From contig NC_088780.1 in the NCBI RefSeq assembly GCF_958450345.1, positions 108,078,226 to 108,142,225 of the forward strand: 64,000 nucleotides of DNA. Direction: 5' to 3'. Shown piece after piece: positions 1-12,616 of the stretch (position 1 is the first letter of the stretch; each line of letters starts with the position of its first letter). The position numbers and the translations under genes are program-made. Source of the stretch: Calliphora vicina. Taxonomy: Eukaryota > Arthropoda > Insecta > Diptera > Calliphoridae. The notes below the pieces were generated by a model. That model had not been told where the DNA came from. It searched no databases and saw nothing but the letters and a program-made list of their open reading frames with translations.

Positions 1-315
1 GATATTCCTAAGAAAAACATTGATATGGGAACCTCTAATGTGTATACACTATTCAATTCAATTCGATTTATTTACATTAATATGTTTACACTTTTTTTCA
101 TAAATTATTTACATTTAATGAGTTCAAGATTATATCTTTTACAACTTAAAAATTATTTGTAAATTATAAAATGTTAATAATTATATACACAAAGTATAGG
201 AGGAAAAAAATATACAAAAACCTATATGAATTTAATACACTATTCAACGTGTAACATGTTAGTCTTATCCTAACTAAATCCCTAGTCATTGCTTGGATAA
301 AAAGTTGTCGTTATT

Positions 316-453
316 ATACCCTTCACCATGAGTGGCATATGCGACCCCATTATCTGGATTGTTATGGAGTCGATATAGCCATGTCCATCTGTCCGTAGGT
401 ATGATGAAATCAATTTTCCGTAGCCCCCAATAAATTTGGATACATGGTTCATA
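316..453 (+). mobile_element. DINE-1/INE-1-like Helitron fragment
   Basis: It starts TATACCCTTCACCATGAGTG and contains GAGTCGATATAGCCATGTCC followed by ATCTGTCCG. The phrase gagtcgat...gccatgtccgtctgtc is a known hallmark of the non-autonomous Helitron family DINE-1/INE-1 of flies. It is truncated at its right by a second repeat starting at about 457. Confidence 0.65.
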
Positions 454-456
454 CTA

Positions 457-961
457 GGGATGCCAATCCCGGGATTTTTCGGGATTTCGAGAATTCCGGA
501 ATTTTTTTCACAAATCCCGGAAAACTACGAGATTTTTGATATTTTAGGAAGATTTTTGAAGCTCCCAAGATACCTAGAAAGCTAAATTTCAGTTTACTTC
601 AGAGGTTCGCAAAAATAAATCCTCTCACCAATACACTTACTCTCACCAACACATTCAATTCTTTATTTTATTCAGTGCACCTACAAACACACAAATACAA
701 AAACTGAATAAATAAAGAAAAAGTCATACACCAGTGCTCATGCGTATTAATAGTTGTCTCGTTGAGTGGACAACGACTACTAAAATGTAAGAGCATAAGA
801 ATACGTGTGATTTGATTCTGCACAATTGTGCTATGGGCTGCGCATTACTGGTTTACTTATAATACTAATCTCGCTCCATATCCAAACCGGGCTACATTTT
901 TTAATTTTAATCAGTCCGAGATGCTAATCGGGACTGATTTTTGAGAATCCCGGGGTTTTCA
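457..961. mobile_element. GATGCCAATCCCGGGA repeat with two left ends
   Basis: The sequence at 457 (GGGATGCCAATCCCGGGATT) and that at 917 (GAGATGCTAATCGGGACTG) are two same-direction copies of the same terminal sequence, both followed by CCCGGG..TTTTC. The element at 43902-44511 has these ends in inverted orientation, so the family is a DNA transposon and this is a broken pair of copies. Its superfamily is not identified. Confidence 0.5.
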
Positions 962-1219
962 GTAAAATATTAATGTTTATTTGACAACCGTACATAAGAT
1001 TACAAACAAAAGGTGAAGAATTGATTTTCCAGAGCCCCAGTCAAGGAAAACCAAAAATACCGCTTTCCTTTATTTACTATACTGCTTATCAACTTTGCTG
1101 AACATAACTTCGCGATATTCGGTCATGTAGAATGTCAAAATGCATGAAAAAGGCACACATAATTACAGGCACACATATACTTTGGTGAAGGGTATACGAG
1201 ATTGGCACTGCCGAATAAA

Positions 1220-1988
1220 CATATGGGCAATTCCATATCATCGAACGTGACATTTGTACGCTTATAGAGTGAAATAGATTTTGCAAAAATAAGAGTATCT
1301 GTAAAATAATTAGGTCTTTATGTTCCATTCAGAGGTTACTATATGTTAAAATAATAAAAAGTTCTTTCGAAACATTGCTGTAAAAAATATCGATCGAAAT
1401 GATAGTATATCATACGTGACGTAAAACGGTACATGTAGTAATATACGAAAATTTTCGAATCGTGAGAGGCGCTAAGTTTTCTTTTAATTTCTTACACTAA
1501 ACGAAATTTTTTTCCTTTACAATCCGTCATATTATAATAAAAACAATCTTTGGATGATTTTATAATAAATAAAATTTAATATCGTTCGTGACATACCGTA
1601 CGTGACAGATTTTTCTCTTATAATAAAATAATATATATTCTGTAAATATAGATATACAAAAACTAAAAAAATTAATAGAAAATATACATTCGGTTTCAAT
1701 AAACAATTTGATAATAGCAAATAAACAATCAGAGTCAAATTCGTTTCATACTATATGCTAATTGGGAGCTTAGCTTTAACTGCAATTTTAGCCTAAAGCA
1801 TACCAATTAAATTAAAAAATTAAATATAGCCAGTTTAAACTATTATTTTTGCCCTTAAAATGTTGTAATAAGTTCTAAATACTTACACATAGTAATATTT
1901 TAGTGTTTTCTCCTATTCAAATCATATTGAAAAAAGTTTCAAAGGTTTTTGAGGTTTCAGTCGTGGTAGTCATTCTCGTGGAATTGCC
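1220..1988 (-). mobile_element. MITE of the CATATGGGCAATTCCA family, copy 1
   Basis: It starts CATATGGGCAATTCCA and ends TCTCGTGGAATTGCC, with the terminal repeats facing inward. Internal segments (tcacgatt/cgaaaatttt, catcatttgattttat region, gtgac-rich patches) are shared in inverse orientation with 19613-20429 and, in fragments, with 58675-59840. It is non-coding, about 770 bp, and its right terminus is slightly shortened. Confidence 0.65.
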
Positions 1989-3103
1989 TTACTTGTTTAG
2001 TTTATGTTGTTTCGCACTACGACCGTATACTTAATATTTTCAAATCATAAATTAATCATACGCACCCTATGTTGGTTTGATGTAGAGTTGGATTCGTCAT
2101 GAACGAACAAGTTCAATTGAACAATTCAATCAAATGAACAGTGTGACGTTATTCAGAATGTTTTAAATAGCCCTCATAAAAAAACTCATTTGAGGAGTTT
2201 TATTTTTCCCATCAGAGAAATGTAATTTGAAACCTAAAGCTTGACGTTGGTCAGATCATTGCAATTTGTAAAGCACCTTGCATTGTAATTAAATAAATTG
2301 TGTAAAATAAAATCAAGTGGTATTTTAAATTGTTATTGTTTGATTCCTATTATTAAATTGTTGTTATTTTTTTTATTAAACATATAAATTACTACAAACA
2401 TTATAACAGATAGAATCAATAAAGAAAAATACTAAAAAAAAGTAGAAAATAAACGAAAATAGTTTTATTTTCTGAGTTTCGTGCGAACTTTTATTTTTAC
2501 ATTGAATAATAACTGTTTTAGATGGATTTTTACTTTTAAAGTCACAAAATAACTCTTATAAAATTGCTTTTTTGATATCACTAATAACTGTTACTATCCC
2601 CGCGTTTGTTTGTTTGAAATTTATTAAATTACCTTTTTGTTTTCATCATTATGTTCATTTTCTTCAATGTCTGGAAAAACTTTCACATAGAAATCATGCA
2701 AGCACTTAGTTCAGTTCAATGAAAAGGATCAACTGTACAAAAATAACAAACATGTTCAGTTAGTTGTTGTGGACAAAAAGGACCAATCAGTAAAATGAAT
2801 GTTTATGTCCAAATCTAGTTTAATGGAACCAGAGCACGATGTGATATTTCAGCAATCTAGTGGGGCAAACATTTAAATTCGAATATAATCGAATATTTCC
2901 GAAAGAAAAAAAAAAATACGAAGGATATATTTTGTTAATTTAGTGTGCAAGACCACTATTTATAAAAATTTAAATTTTAATACAAAACTTTAGAATTAGG
3001 AAAACGTTAGCAATTGTTTTGTAATTCACTTCACCTAACTTTTTGCAATTGTTTGTATAAATAGTTTTTTTTTATCAAAATAAAGGGGTGAATGAACAAA
3101 TTA

Positions 3104-3310
3104 TATCGAGCCCTAACAGCGAAAATATCTTAACCAACAATGAATTCCAATTTCATTTCTTAAAGCAAATCTATAATTTGGGATCGTTTACATAATGTGC
3201 TGAAATTTCACATCCCAAATATGTTTACATGCAAACAATCTCATGAAAACGTTCTTCTGGAAAGCTTGTTGTTATGCACTTTAGACGTTTTAACGGTTAG
3301 GGCTCGATAC
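3104..3310. mobile_element. short inverted-repeat element
   Basis: ATCGAGCCCTAAC near 3105 is repeated in inverse as GTTAGGGCTCGAT near 3297. The stems are short and the interior is non-coding, so it is probably a MITE remnant. The open frame from 3197 runs across it and is not a gene. Confidence 0.4.
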
Positions 3311-3414
3311 TATTATCTATATATTTATTTCTTAACATCATATAAAAAAAGTCAAAATTTTTGCATGAAAACTGAAAACACATTTCGATTTTCTCTACTA
3401 CTTAGCTACTCTAA

Positions 3415-3539
3415 GAGCCATTATTACAACTTGCATTTAAGTTCGTAATAGTAAAAGTTAACTTTAAGGGTACCTTTTTCTATTGCTTAAAGTTAACTTT
3501 TACTATTAGGAACTTAAGGCAAGTTGTAATATTGGCCCT
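3415..3539. mobile_element. palindromic MITE, about 125 bp
   Basis: GCCATTATTACAACTTGC at the left is the imperfect inverse of GCAAGTTGTAATATTGGC at the right. AGTAAAAGTTAACTTTAAG pairs with CTTAAAGTTAACTTTTACT in the centre. Nearly the whole length folds into one hairpin. Confidence 0.65.
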
Positions 3540-4085
3540 AAATTACATTTTCTTTTTTGTATTTATTGTTTTCATAAATATCATTATAAAATATGTCTAT
3601 CAACAACAAATTAATTTAAAAAAAAGCTCGATTAACTTTTGATTTGATTTTGTTGATGTTTAAATGTCGCGTTCTTGTTCCTAAATCATCGTAAGTTATC
3701 ACTAACATTAACGTAAAGAAGACTCCGTGAAGAGCTAAGACGCCGTGAAAATCTAATGAAATTTGCAAGCTGATGAAAGAAAAAATTTAAAAAATTAAAG
3801 AAATACAAATTGTTAAAAAGAGAAGTTTCAAACTTTCATACAAACATTGCGAAAATTAGTAAAGAAGACAGAAAATGAACAGTGAGCTTAGCTAAATACT
3901 GTATGTTATCAAGATATTATATAATGAATACAATGATTTTGGTAGTTAATATCATTTTGAGTTGATATTGCTTGAACTAATCCTTACTATAAACATGCTC
4001 AATCACACCGTAAAAATTAATGCATATTTTTCTACACATGACACCCTTTAACACAAAGAATCACTATTCCTCTAAAAAATCCTCT

Positions 4086-4965
4086 AATTAATCGGGGTTT
4101 AGATTTAATCGGTTAAGAATCGGTTAATTTTAAATTATTCGATTGACCGAATAATTTAATCTATTTAAATTTTAAACTGAAAATAAAACCTCATATTTTG
4201 TGTACATATTTAAGTATTTTATTAAGGAAAAGAACAAAAACATAAATAAACAAATTTCTCTAGTTTTAATAAAACTTGACTTGGAAAAAACTCTCTCGCT
4301 GATTGTAGATGTTAGAGAAATAGAAAGTAAGGCATGATAAAGAATATCCAATATCTCAGTTATTTTTTAGTTTTTTTTATAAGCATATAAACTCCTCAAT
4401 TAGGGTAAAAGGGGGACCATACGCCACTTTTTTTTAGGAGTTCTCAAATTAAAATCACAATTCATATTCTTAATTTTTTTCTTGTTTCGGATACTTAGAT
4501 ATGTTGGCTTTAGTTTTGATCATTTCAATTTTGCCTATCTCATTTTAATATATTTACATATTTTTTTAACATTTCTAGACTGACCAAAAACGGCGAAACC
4601 ACCCCACCAATGGGGTAAATATGTCATAGGGATGGGGTCGATTTGTCATTTGTAAAATAAGACAAAAAAAAATCAAAAAATATAAACGTATTTTACTGTT
4701 TTATACCTTAATTCATTAAACAAAGTATAATAAACTAGATATTTATTGTCTATTTCATATAACTTAGCAAAAATCGTGACTGATTTTTTCTATATTTTAT
4801 CAACAAAATATGTTAAAGTGCAAAAAAAAAAAATGTCGGTTATTCGATACAAATTAATCGGTTTATTTGTTATTTGAAAATCGGAAATTATGAATTATTC
4901 GAACAGTTAACCGACCAAAATTAATTGGTTAACCGATTAACGGTTAATCGATTGAATACCCTAAT
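4086..4965 (-). mobile_element. hAT-like remnant, copy 1
   Basis: The edges are rich in AATCGGTTAA/TTAACCGATT, and one end is ATTGAATACCCTAATA, as in the other copies. On the minus strand near 4270-4350 a frame reads LLSISLTSTISERVFSKSSF. This matches the hAT transposase C-terminal dimerisation motif (LSI.ATS..SERVFS). The frame is short and the rest of the transposase is missing. Confidence 0.6.
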
Positions 4966-5883
4966 AAGTATACATTGATTTGAATTCAATGTTGATATAG
5001 ATCAAAAGGGCTAAATGATTAAATACTAAAGTTTACTACACTTACCATTTTTGCTTAATTAAATTATAAATTAAATGAAATACCATTTTATTTTATCATT
5101 TGTTTTGTCTTTTATTTAATTAATTCTTTTCATGTTTCTTAATACCTTAACTAAAATTACAATTTATACATAAAACTTCATTTCAGTTTTATTATCTTCC
5201 TTCAGACATTTGCTTTCATTCAAATTGCCATTTGTATTTAATTAATATTGTTATTTTAAATGTATTTATTTGTATTTTGTTATAGTTAGTTTTTTTGTTT
5301 AACATATTATTTTTTAATTATTATAATTATCTGTATGTATATTTATTACTATTTGTTATTGTTATTAATACAAACGTTTATAATTCCATTATTAAAATAA
5401 TATGAAACTTAAGTGGTTTCTGTTTGTTTTTTTTTTTTCGTATTTGTACACACAGAAAATAGATTTGTTGGAAATCAGTTTTGATTATTAAAATTTAATA
5501 ATGTTAAACGAAAATTGTTATTATTAAATAACTATAAATTTAAATGCATTTCTATGTTTAAAACTGTAAAAACATAATTAGAATTGAAATGTGGTTAAAA
5601 CAACCATATTAATGTTTGTAATCGAAAAATTCGTTCATGATTTACATGAGAGAGCTTAATTTGTTTTTGTAAACCGATAGAAAAGTATTAATGATCTGAT
5701 GACATTTGCAAAAATGGAATTATTGAAAAATGAATTTAAAAATACAAAACAATAAAATTGTTTCAACAAAATATAATATAATAAATTGTAATTAAAACGT
5801 TAGTAAAAGGATACTTATGGGTAGTTGATTATTATTTTAACGAATACCATGATTGTATACTCATCGCCTCTAGAATACCATTT

Positions 5884-6118
5884 ATACCCTTCTCCATATA
5901 TATTCTGTTGTCGATATATCCATGTCCGTCTGTCCGTCTGTATATTGAAATAAACTTTTCGTAGCCTCCAAATACCATACATACATGATTCATATGTACA
6001 TCAATATATCGGCTATAGATATATTCGATCGTTTTGCTATTTAAAATCGAGAAAATCGCCTCACAAATTTGTGAGATATAAGGAAAAAATCAGGACAAAC
6101 TCGATTTGTTTACCTATG
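5884..6118 (+). mobile_element. DINE-1/INE-1-like Helitron fragment
   Basis: It has TATACCCTTCTCCATATATA, then GTCGATATATCCATGTCCGT and CTGTCCGTCTG, followed by the TTCGTAGCCTCCAAAT and GAGATATAAGGAAAAAATCA segments found in the fuller copy at 49769-50416. It is cut on its right by the mariner-like MITE at 6128. Confidence 0.65.
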
Positions 6119-6127
6119 TTTTATTTA

Positions 6128-6570
6128 CAGTGGTAGCCAGGTAATTAAGACAAAAATTATTTGCTAAATTCCATGTGATTCTCAATTATTTTTTCAAATA
6201 TTTCCACAAATATGTATACATGAGGACTGTTTTTACACACAAGTGTGTTTTATTCAACTGTGTCAATTCATACATATTCACCACATTTCACAAACATTTT
6301 TTTTCAAATAAACATATTTACTAACATTTATATCATTATATTTTTATTATTATAAAATATTCGGACCAAATTTCGTATTTTTAGTTCCAATAGTTTCGGT
6401 CATATCATGTTATTAACAGCGCATGTAGGCTGAGGTGGGTATTTCCACATATTTTTGTCTATATGTTGTACCGATTTTTCCAAACATATTTGAGAAACTA
6501 GAAATATTAATAATAAATTTCATACCCTTAGGTCCTTTTGTTTTGGCTCTATCGCCCTTAAAATTCAGTT
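6128..6570 (-). mobile_element. mariner-like MITE (CAGTGGTGGCCA family), truncated copy
   Basis: It begins CAGTGGTAGCCAGGTAATTA directly after TA and is collinear, in inverse orientation, with the complete copy at 28976-29500. It lacks the last 45 bp or so of that copy, including the second terminal repeat. Non-coding. Confidence 0.65.
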
Positions 6571-6668
6571 AGTATTTAGTTATTGTAAATACTAGACTTT
6601 GTATTATATTTTTCTTAAGTTTCATCAAAATCGGCCCAAAAATATATAACATTTCTTTATATTTTATG

Positions 6669-7452
6669 GTATTAGATTAATCGGGTTTTTGGTTTAATCG
6701 GTTAATCGAGCAAATAATTAATCGAGGTTTAGATTTATTCAGTTAATAATCGCTTAATTTAAAATTATTCGCTTAACCGAATAATTTTCATTTTAAATTG
6801 AAAATACAGCAACGAATTTTGTGTACAAAAACATAAAAAAACAGCAAATAAGGTATTTGAGATAATTTTTGTAAACATTTCGCCTATTTGCTGCAACAAC
6901 ATCATAACTCAAAATCCGTGTTTTATGAACTGAGTAATACAAAATATGCGCTGTTCTATAATATTTCATACAGTTTCATCAGCTTTTAAAAAATCAATTA
7001 TTTTTTGTGTGTGAGTGTTTTCTTGATTAGAAAGATATTAACATCTACTATTTATATTTCTGAAATCGCATGATTTGTTGAAAATTTATTTAATAAATAG
7101 TAAAATGTCATAAAATATTCAAAGACGTTTTTCTCGAAACGATTTTTTTTTGAATTCTGACGTTGTTGAAGCAAATGAGCTGAATCTGAAATAATCTTTT
7201 ATAAAAAAAATTTAATTTAAACGATATTTTTCTTTAGATTTTATAAAACTTTTCTTGGAAAAAAACTCTCTCGCTGATTGTATATGTTGGAGAAATCAAA
7301 AGCATGATAAAGAATGTTGTTTTTTGGATTGTTTTAGATTTTGATTAATTTAATAGTTTCGTGTAGTTATGATAAAAGTCTCATTTCAAAAAAAAGTTAT
7401 TATTCGAACAGTTAACCGTCCAAAATTAATCGGTTAACCGATTAACGGTTAA
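6669..7452 (-). mobile_element. hAT-like remnant, copy 2
   Basis: It has the same AATCGG/GGTTAACCGATTAACGG edges as 4086-4965. The block around 7250-7310 corresponds to the RVFS region of the hAT dimerisation motif, now decayed. No open frame of note. Confidence 0.5.
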
Positions 7453-8149
7453 CTATCTTTCCATGAGAAATGCCAAATATTGATTTAAGTGTTAACATTT
7501 TCCGATTTTAGTAAAATTTTCAGACTATATTTAAAATAACCTGGACTATACTATTCTGAATAGCTTTTACTTAAAATTCGGCTCATTCGACAAAATATGG
7601 ACAAATAATTAGTTTTTCTCGAAAATCGAAAAATTTAATTCGCAGGTACTGAAAAACTATAGAATGTATTGTCATACTATTTTCATATTTTTATTCCCTA
7701 TTATGTTCTCAATATATCTCAAAGTGATGATCAAAAAATTCTGAAATTTGTTTAACAAAATTTTTAAAAATTTAAGTTTTGAAACTGCCGTTAAAAAAAA
7801 TTAAATTTGTTTGGTCATACCTGCGAATAGATTAACGGTATCCTGCGAAGACAAAAACTCGTTAATGGCCTGGCGAATTTTTAATAAATTTAACATTTTT
7901 TAACCAATATTGATGAAACATATCGCTGGCTTAACATGCAAATGCTCTAAGTCCACTTTTTTTAGAAATTGAGATTTTAATGCAGTAATGTACAATAAGT
8001 AAAAATACATTGATTACAAAGAAAAAAATTGGAGTTATCTCGCATTTTGTTGTTTTGTAGTGATGAGCAAAAGCGCTTAGTTTAATTTATCACAAGAAAA
8101 AGCTCTAAGTCCCTATAAAAAGTACAGTTTAACCATTTCTGTCAAATTG

Positions 8150-8700
8150 TTCAATGACATGTATTAAAAAAAGTAAGAAAAAATGGTCGGTCATGCCCAA
8201 CCATTTTTTTATTTTAAAATTTAAAAAAGTAATTTTCGGGAGAGGGTCTTATTTGGGAGCTATGACTAATTATGGACCGATCGCCATCAAAGTTATTTAC
8301 ATTGAATTTTATGTGTATACCAACATTTTTAAGAGATTTATACTCGTTAAAGTGATTTTTGGAAGCGGGCCCTATATGGGATCTATGACTAATTATAGCA
8401 ATTATAGGCATGAAATTAGGTGACATGATTTCCATAGTATAAAGTATTTCGGGAGGACATTTGTATGGGAGCTAGGGGAAATAATGGACCGATTTCAGCT
8501 AGTATTGAAACTAGGCTTCGTCCTTGGGCCTAAAAAAAGTGTATATACCACATTTTATCGAAATGTCTTCAAAATTAATCGATTCATAAAGTGATTCTGA
8601 GTCTATCGGTATAATTTAAGGTTAGACTAATATTTTTGGGCGTTACAAACATCTACACAAACGTGTTATACCTATGTATATTCGGCTGTGCCGAATCTTA
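8150..8700 (+). mobile_element. DINE-like repeat, second family (GGGAGCTATGACTAATTATGG)
   Basis: It contains the repeated phrase GGAGCTATGACTAATTATGG and GATTTTTGGAAGCGGGCCCT, and the end phrase CGTTACAAACATCTACACAA. The same phrases recur at 24230-24720, 50667-51110 and 55313-55917, so this is an interspersed family. The two open frames at 8154-8435 are shadows on opposite strands of this repeat. Confidence 0.6.
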
Positions 8701-8839
8701 TATATCCTTCACCAAATTGTACTTTAAAATAAAAAATTTAAATATTTTTAGGTATACAAAATTAAAAAAAATAAATACCAAATTTTTTTTTTTAAATTGT
8801 TTTTTTTTCAAGTTTTTTTATTTTTTTTAAAATTATTAG

Positions 8840-9140
8840 TGAAAAACAAGTAAGAGAGCTATATTTGGCTGTGCCGAATCTTATATATCCTTCTTAAAAA
8901 AGTTTTTTCCAAATTTTTTTTTAAATTTTTGAGTTTTTAAAATTTTTTTTAAATTTTTAAAAATTAAAAAAAAAGAATTTATGGCAAAAAAAATTTTTGA
9001 TGAATAAAAAAATTCGGGTTAAAATATATTTTTCCTGATTTTGACCCATTGTACTATAGCCTTATATAAATTGTTGCAATGGACTTTGAAATTTCTATCA
9101 TTAGATACCAATATTGTCTATATTAATGACTTAGTAATCC
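8840..9140 (-). mobile_element. DINE-1/INE-1-like Helitron 3' part
   Basis: The plus strand starts ACAAGTAAGAGAGCTATATT and GGCTGTGCCGAATCTTATAT, the inverse of the family's 3' hairpin. It continues to TTTTGACCCATTGTACTATA and GACTTAGTAATCCAGATATA as in the copy at 63418-64000. Confidence 0.6.
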
Positions 9141-9399
9141 AGATATAAAAACTAGTAAATAAGAAATGAAAGACAAGTTATAAGAAAAAGACAAACTAAT
9201 CAGTAGAAAAAGCTCTAAGTCGAAAAGAACTTTATCCTTTATCATTTTGCTTTGCACATCGAAAACAAAGAAAAATACAAAAAAAAATTGCGTTTACAGA
9301 ATTCAAAAATATTTACGCAAAAAAAAGCTTGAATGTTTTTTGTCTCTCCTGTAAAATTTTAAAATATGGACTTAGAGCCTTTGCATGTTAAGCCAGCGA

Positions 9400-9525
9400 T
9401 ATATGGTTTTAAAATTTTTTTTCTCTAGATGTGCATAATATAAAAAAATATTTTAAAAATCTTTCCATGAAAGTGGTAAAAAGCGGTTTGAAAGTGGTCG
9501 AATTTCGGCCACCAGGCGATCCTAG
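9400..9525 (+). mobile_element. Helitron 3' end
   Basis: It ends with the stem GTGGTC...GGCCAC, then CAGGCGATC and CTAG followed by T. A subterminal hairpin about ten bases before a CTRR end and insertion before T are Helitron signatures. It is the same family as 47574-47894. Its 5' part continues left of the insertion at 7923 (from about 7903) but lacks the original 5' terminus. Confidence 0.7.
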
Positions 9526-9767
9526 TATAAATCTACATATTTCTGTAAAATAATGCAGAATGTTAAGGAGTTTCACAAATTTATTTCATTTAAATAGTAA
9601 AATTTTGCATACATATATCTGACCTTTGATATATTAATGCGCGTCCCGAAATCGTTGTCCGATTTTAATCATATCTTCAGCACTTAACTTTTAGACCTAG
9701 TGTCACAATATTCCACCCGGTACACTTTGAAATTTAAAAAAAAAAATCCGATGTCATCTTTTAAAAT

Positions 9768-10025
9768 TATTGGGGGATTCAAACTGTCTCATATTAGGTC
9801 GTATTGTCATAATGTCATAAAATATTTTTAGTTTAAATAAATTTTTATTAGGTTTCAAACAAAAAAGTTATAAACTAATAAGACTTTTAGAACTATGTTT
9901 ATTGGTTTGTCATAAAATAACACTTTTTTTGTTTGCAGCACAACAAGAATTTGTTTAAACTAAAAAAATATTTTACGACATTATGACAATACGACCTAAT
10001 AGCAGACCGTTTGAATCCCCCAAAT
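9768..10025. mobile_element. palindromic MITE, about 260 bp
   Basis: ATTGGGGGATTCAAACTGTC and, 15 bases on, TAGGTCGTATTGTCATAATG are mirrored by CATTATGACAATACGACCTA and GACCGTTTGAATCCCCCAAA. The stems are about 70 bp with a small loop region. No coding potential. Confidence 0.75.
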
Positions 10026-11130
10026 ATAATTTTCTTTCCTTATCACCGAATTGTTTTAGAAAACTGTTACATACATACACCGTTTATGTATATTCAATAA
10101 TATCAACAGAATTAGGTGATAGTATTTGTAACCGACAGAATTCGATTAGCGACTAATTCGGTTGCAACAACGAATCTGTTTTCTCTGTGTAGGTTTTTTT
10201 TTTTTGTAAAATAAAATTTAATTGTATTACTGTTTGTTGCTTAATATATTTAAATAAATTCTAATTCAGTTTGTTGCATAAATACTTTGTATGTATTTAA
10301 TTAATATTGATATATAATACATAACTAAATATTTACGTAAATGCTACTTACAACAACACATACATACACACACACACACACACATTAATTTTTACATACA
10401 TACATATTTAAATATTATAATTACGGAAAAAGCAACCTCAATAAAAAAGTAGTATTTAAAACAAATACATAATTTAAATGCATTAAATATTTTACAATCA
10501 TACTTGTAGATTTAATGCACGAATAAATGCAACAATAAACTGTCAAGCCAACAGATACAGATTTACATGCTTTCACACAGATACCCTCCATCTCCCTCAC
10601 ACACATACTTACAGTTAAAATTGTAATAATTTACATAAGATAGTTTTTGTTTTTTTTTTGTTTTTTTTATATAAATGTATTATTCGTTTTACGGTTTCTG
10701 GTTTGAAAATTTATTTATGGCATTATATGTATTTAGTATACGAATTTAGATAATAATACAATTTCTATATTTTGTTAATTAAATGTACAGAGAGTCCAAC
10801 ATACACACACACATTGCAAAATCTGATTGTAATTAATTTATTCGATTTAACTTTTACATCAACTTAACCCTGCCAGCATTTTCTATCGGAAAAGTTTCTG
10901 TCGCGTAACGTCATAATGTTTAAATTCATAACCACCAGTCGGGAAAAATTGTGTAACTACAGTCGTACACCTAAGGTAATGCGACTCTTCTGGATGTGTC
11001 AAAAGCCTGTTACCGTACGGATTATTTCTGGAAGAGTAAAAGAAGTCTCTTCTAAATATTACTTCTAGAAGTTAAGAAAAAGTGTTAAAAATATTTCCAA
11101 GGAACATCATTTCCTCTCAAATAATCTTAT

Positions 11131-11483
11131 TCAGCCCAATCATTCATGGCTATTCCTGATCTCACTTTTACCATTCACCCTATTTTTAAAAGCATAATTA
11201 CAACAATATAATATAAAATAAAATTTCGACAATTATATAATTAAGGTTAAACAAATTACGTGTAAACATTTCTAATAAGATATTCTGAGAAAATTAGATA
11301 CTATTGTTGTAATTGTGCTTTCAAAAATAAGGTGAATGGTGAAAATGACAACAGGAGTAACCCTGATTAATAAAAATTCCCCGGGAGTTTTTTCCCTTTT
11401 CCCATTTTTCCTATTCGAATTCAATGGGAAAAATCTCCCGGGGAACAAAATCCCGTGGAATTTTTTATTCATAATTGGGCTGA
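11131..11483. mobile_element. inverted-repeat element with TCAGCCCAAT ends
   Basis: TCAGCCCAAT at the left mirrors ATTGGGCTGA at the right. Inside, TACCATTCACCCTATTTTTA and ATTACAACAATA mirror TATTGTTGTAATTGTGC and AAATAAGGTGAATGGTG. A second small palindrome, CCCCGGGAG/CTCCCGGGG, sits at 11379-11443. The minus-strand open frame at 11272-11472 is not a gene. Confidence 0.6.
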
Positions 11484-11620
11484 CTGTTTTATAACATAAA
11501 TAAAAATTCTATATCTATTACATAAACAGGCATCTAATTCACTATATTAAACTACTATGTTTTCTGTTATGTATGACTACTGGTTTCCTTTTAAAAACTT
11601 TGTCATTATCTACTTAAATA

Positions 11621-12226
11621 TATGGGGGATTTCATGCCAAGTGAACTTTTGAAATCGATGTCTTTCGATCGGGATGAAGTTTGCACCAAGGTTAGTCTTA
11701 TTGGATAGTAATTCAGGTACAATCGGTCAACAAGTTCGGTAGAGAACTCTCTGAGTTAGAGTCAAATTTGGACCGACAGATGTCTTTATGAAACAAAATT
11801 TTATGTTTTGAGTTTCAAAATATTTATTTTGATATATACCCAACTCGGATCCCACTAAGCGACCAAATAGGTCTTCAAGGAAAATATCTAAGCTATCTTT
11901 TAAAAAAAGGGCTCATTTGGAAAAAAATGTCAAAAAAGTTTTTGATTTCGGAAAAATATCTAAAAATTCGAAAGACTGAAGAAATAGCTATCTAAACTAT
12001 TTGCGACACACTTTGCTAAGAACAATAGGTAATAAGTTACATGGATGAGAAAAAACCTCTGTTTGGCCAAAATGTTAAATTTGTACCCCCTTTAACTAAG
12101 AGAGTTCTCGACCGATCATGTTGAAAACTTGTGTCTATCCAATAGGACTAAACTTGGTGAAAATTTCTTCCCTATCGGAAGACATCGTTTTCAAATGTTG
12201 GTTCACTTGACATGAAATCCCCCATA
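11621..12226. mobile_element. palindromic MITE of the TATGGGGSATTTCATG family, 606 bp
   Basis: The ends TATGGGGGATTTCATGCCAA and TTGACATGAAATCCCCCATA are inverted repeats. The interior repeats ATCGATGTCTTTCGATCGGG and its inverse near 12170. It is related to the larger copy at 60289-61370, which has the same terminal and internal phrases. Confidence 0.75.
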
Positions 12227-12588
12227 TATAAAAATGAAATGGTCCATGTATGTAATGGCATCACTTGAGAACGGCTGGAGCGATTTGGTCGATTTTTTTT
12301 TATTCGATTAAAAATATTCAGGAGATGGTTTGGTAAGAAAAAACAGATTAAAAAATTCATAGTAAATGTCGGAAATTTTAAGTTTTTAATATATTGCCTG
12401 CGAAATGTTTTGGAGAAACTTGAAGAACTACCGACACTGCCTCCTTTTCACTTCGAATTTTTATAAGTATGATAAAATTTTAGGAAAATCAAAGAACCAA
12501 ATTTGTTACTGCCTTTTCAGGTATTAATTATATTCACATTTTTGATTTTACTACGACGGGGGTAGCGAAGTGCACCGGGACAAGCTAG
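12227..12588 (+). mobile_element. non-autonomous Helitron
   Basis: The left part reads TATATAAAAATGAAATGGTC and ACTTGAGAACGGCTGGAGCG, typical of fly and other animal Helitron 5' regions. The right end is GTGCACCGGGACAAGCTAG followed by T, a classic CTAG terminus. The 5' TC end is not intact because the MITE at 11621-12226 abuts it. Confidence 0.7.
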
Positions 12589-12616
12589 TTTTTAATAAAA
12601 CTACAAAATACTAATA

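Larger units (their letters stand above)
7923..9399. mobile_element. TA-inserting element with 37-bp inverted ends, carrying nested repeats
   Basis: The left end TCGCTGGCTTAACATGCAAA and the right end TTTGCATGTTAAGCCAGCGA are exact inverses over about 20 bases and continue with CTCTAAGTCC on both sides. TA flanks each end (7921-7922 and 9400-9401). An uninterrupted version of the flank exists at about 47640-47665, and the two sequences fit if TA was duplicated on insertion. This agrees with Tc1/mariner-type insertion. The interior includes two DINE-like segments (8150-8700 and 8840-9140) and no transposase frame. Confidence 0.75.

Noticed and set aside
8154..8435. Opposed open frames of 89 and 73 codons
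   Set aside because: They are in a DINE-like repeat, and other copies of the repeat do not keep either frame open.
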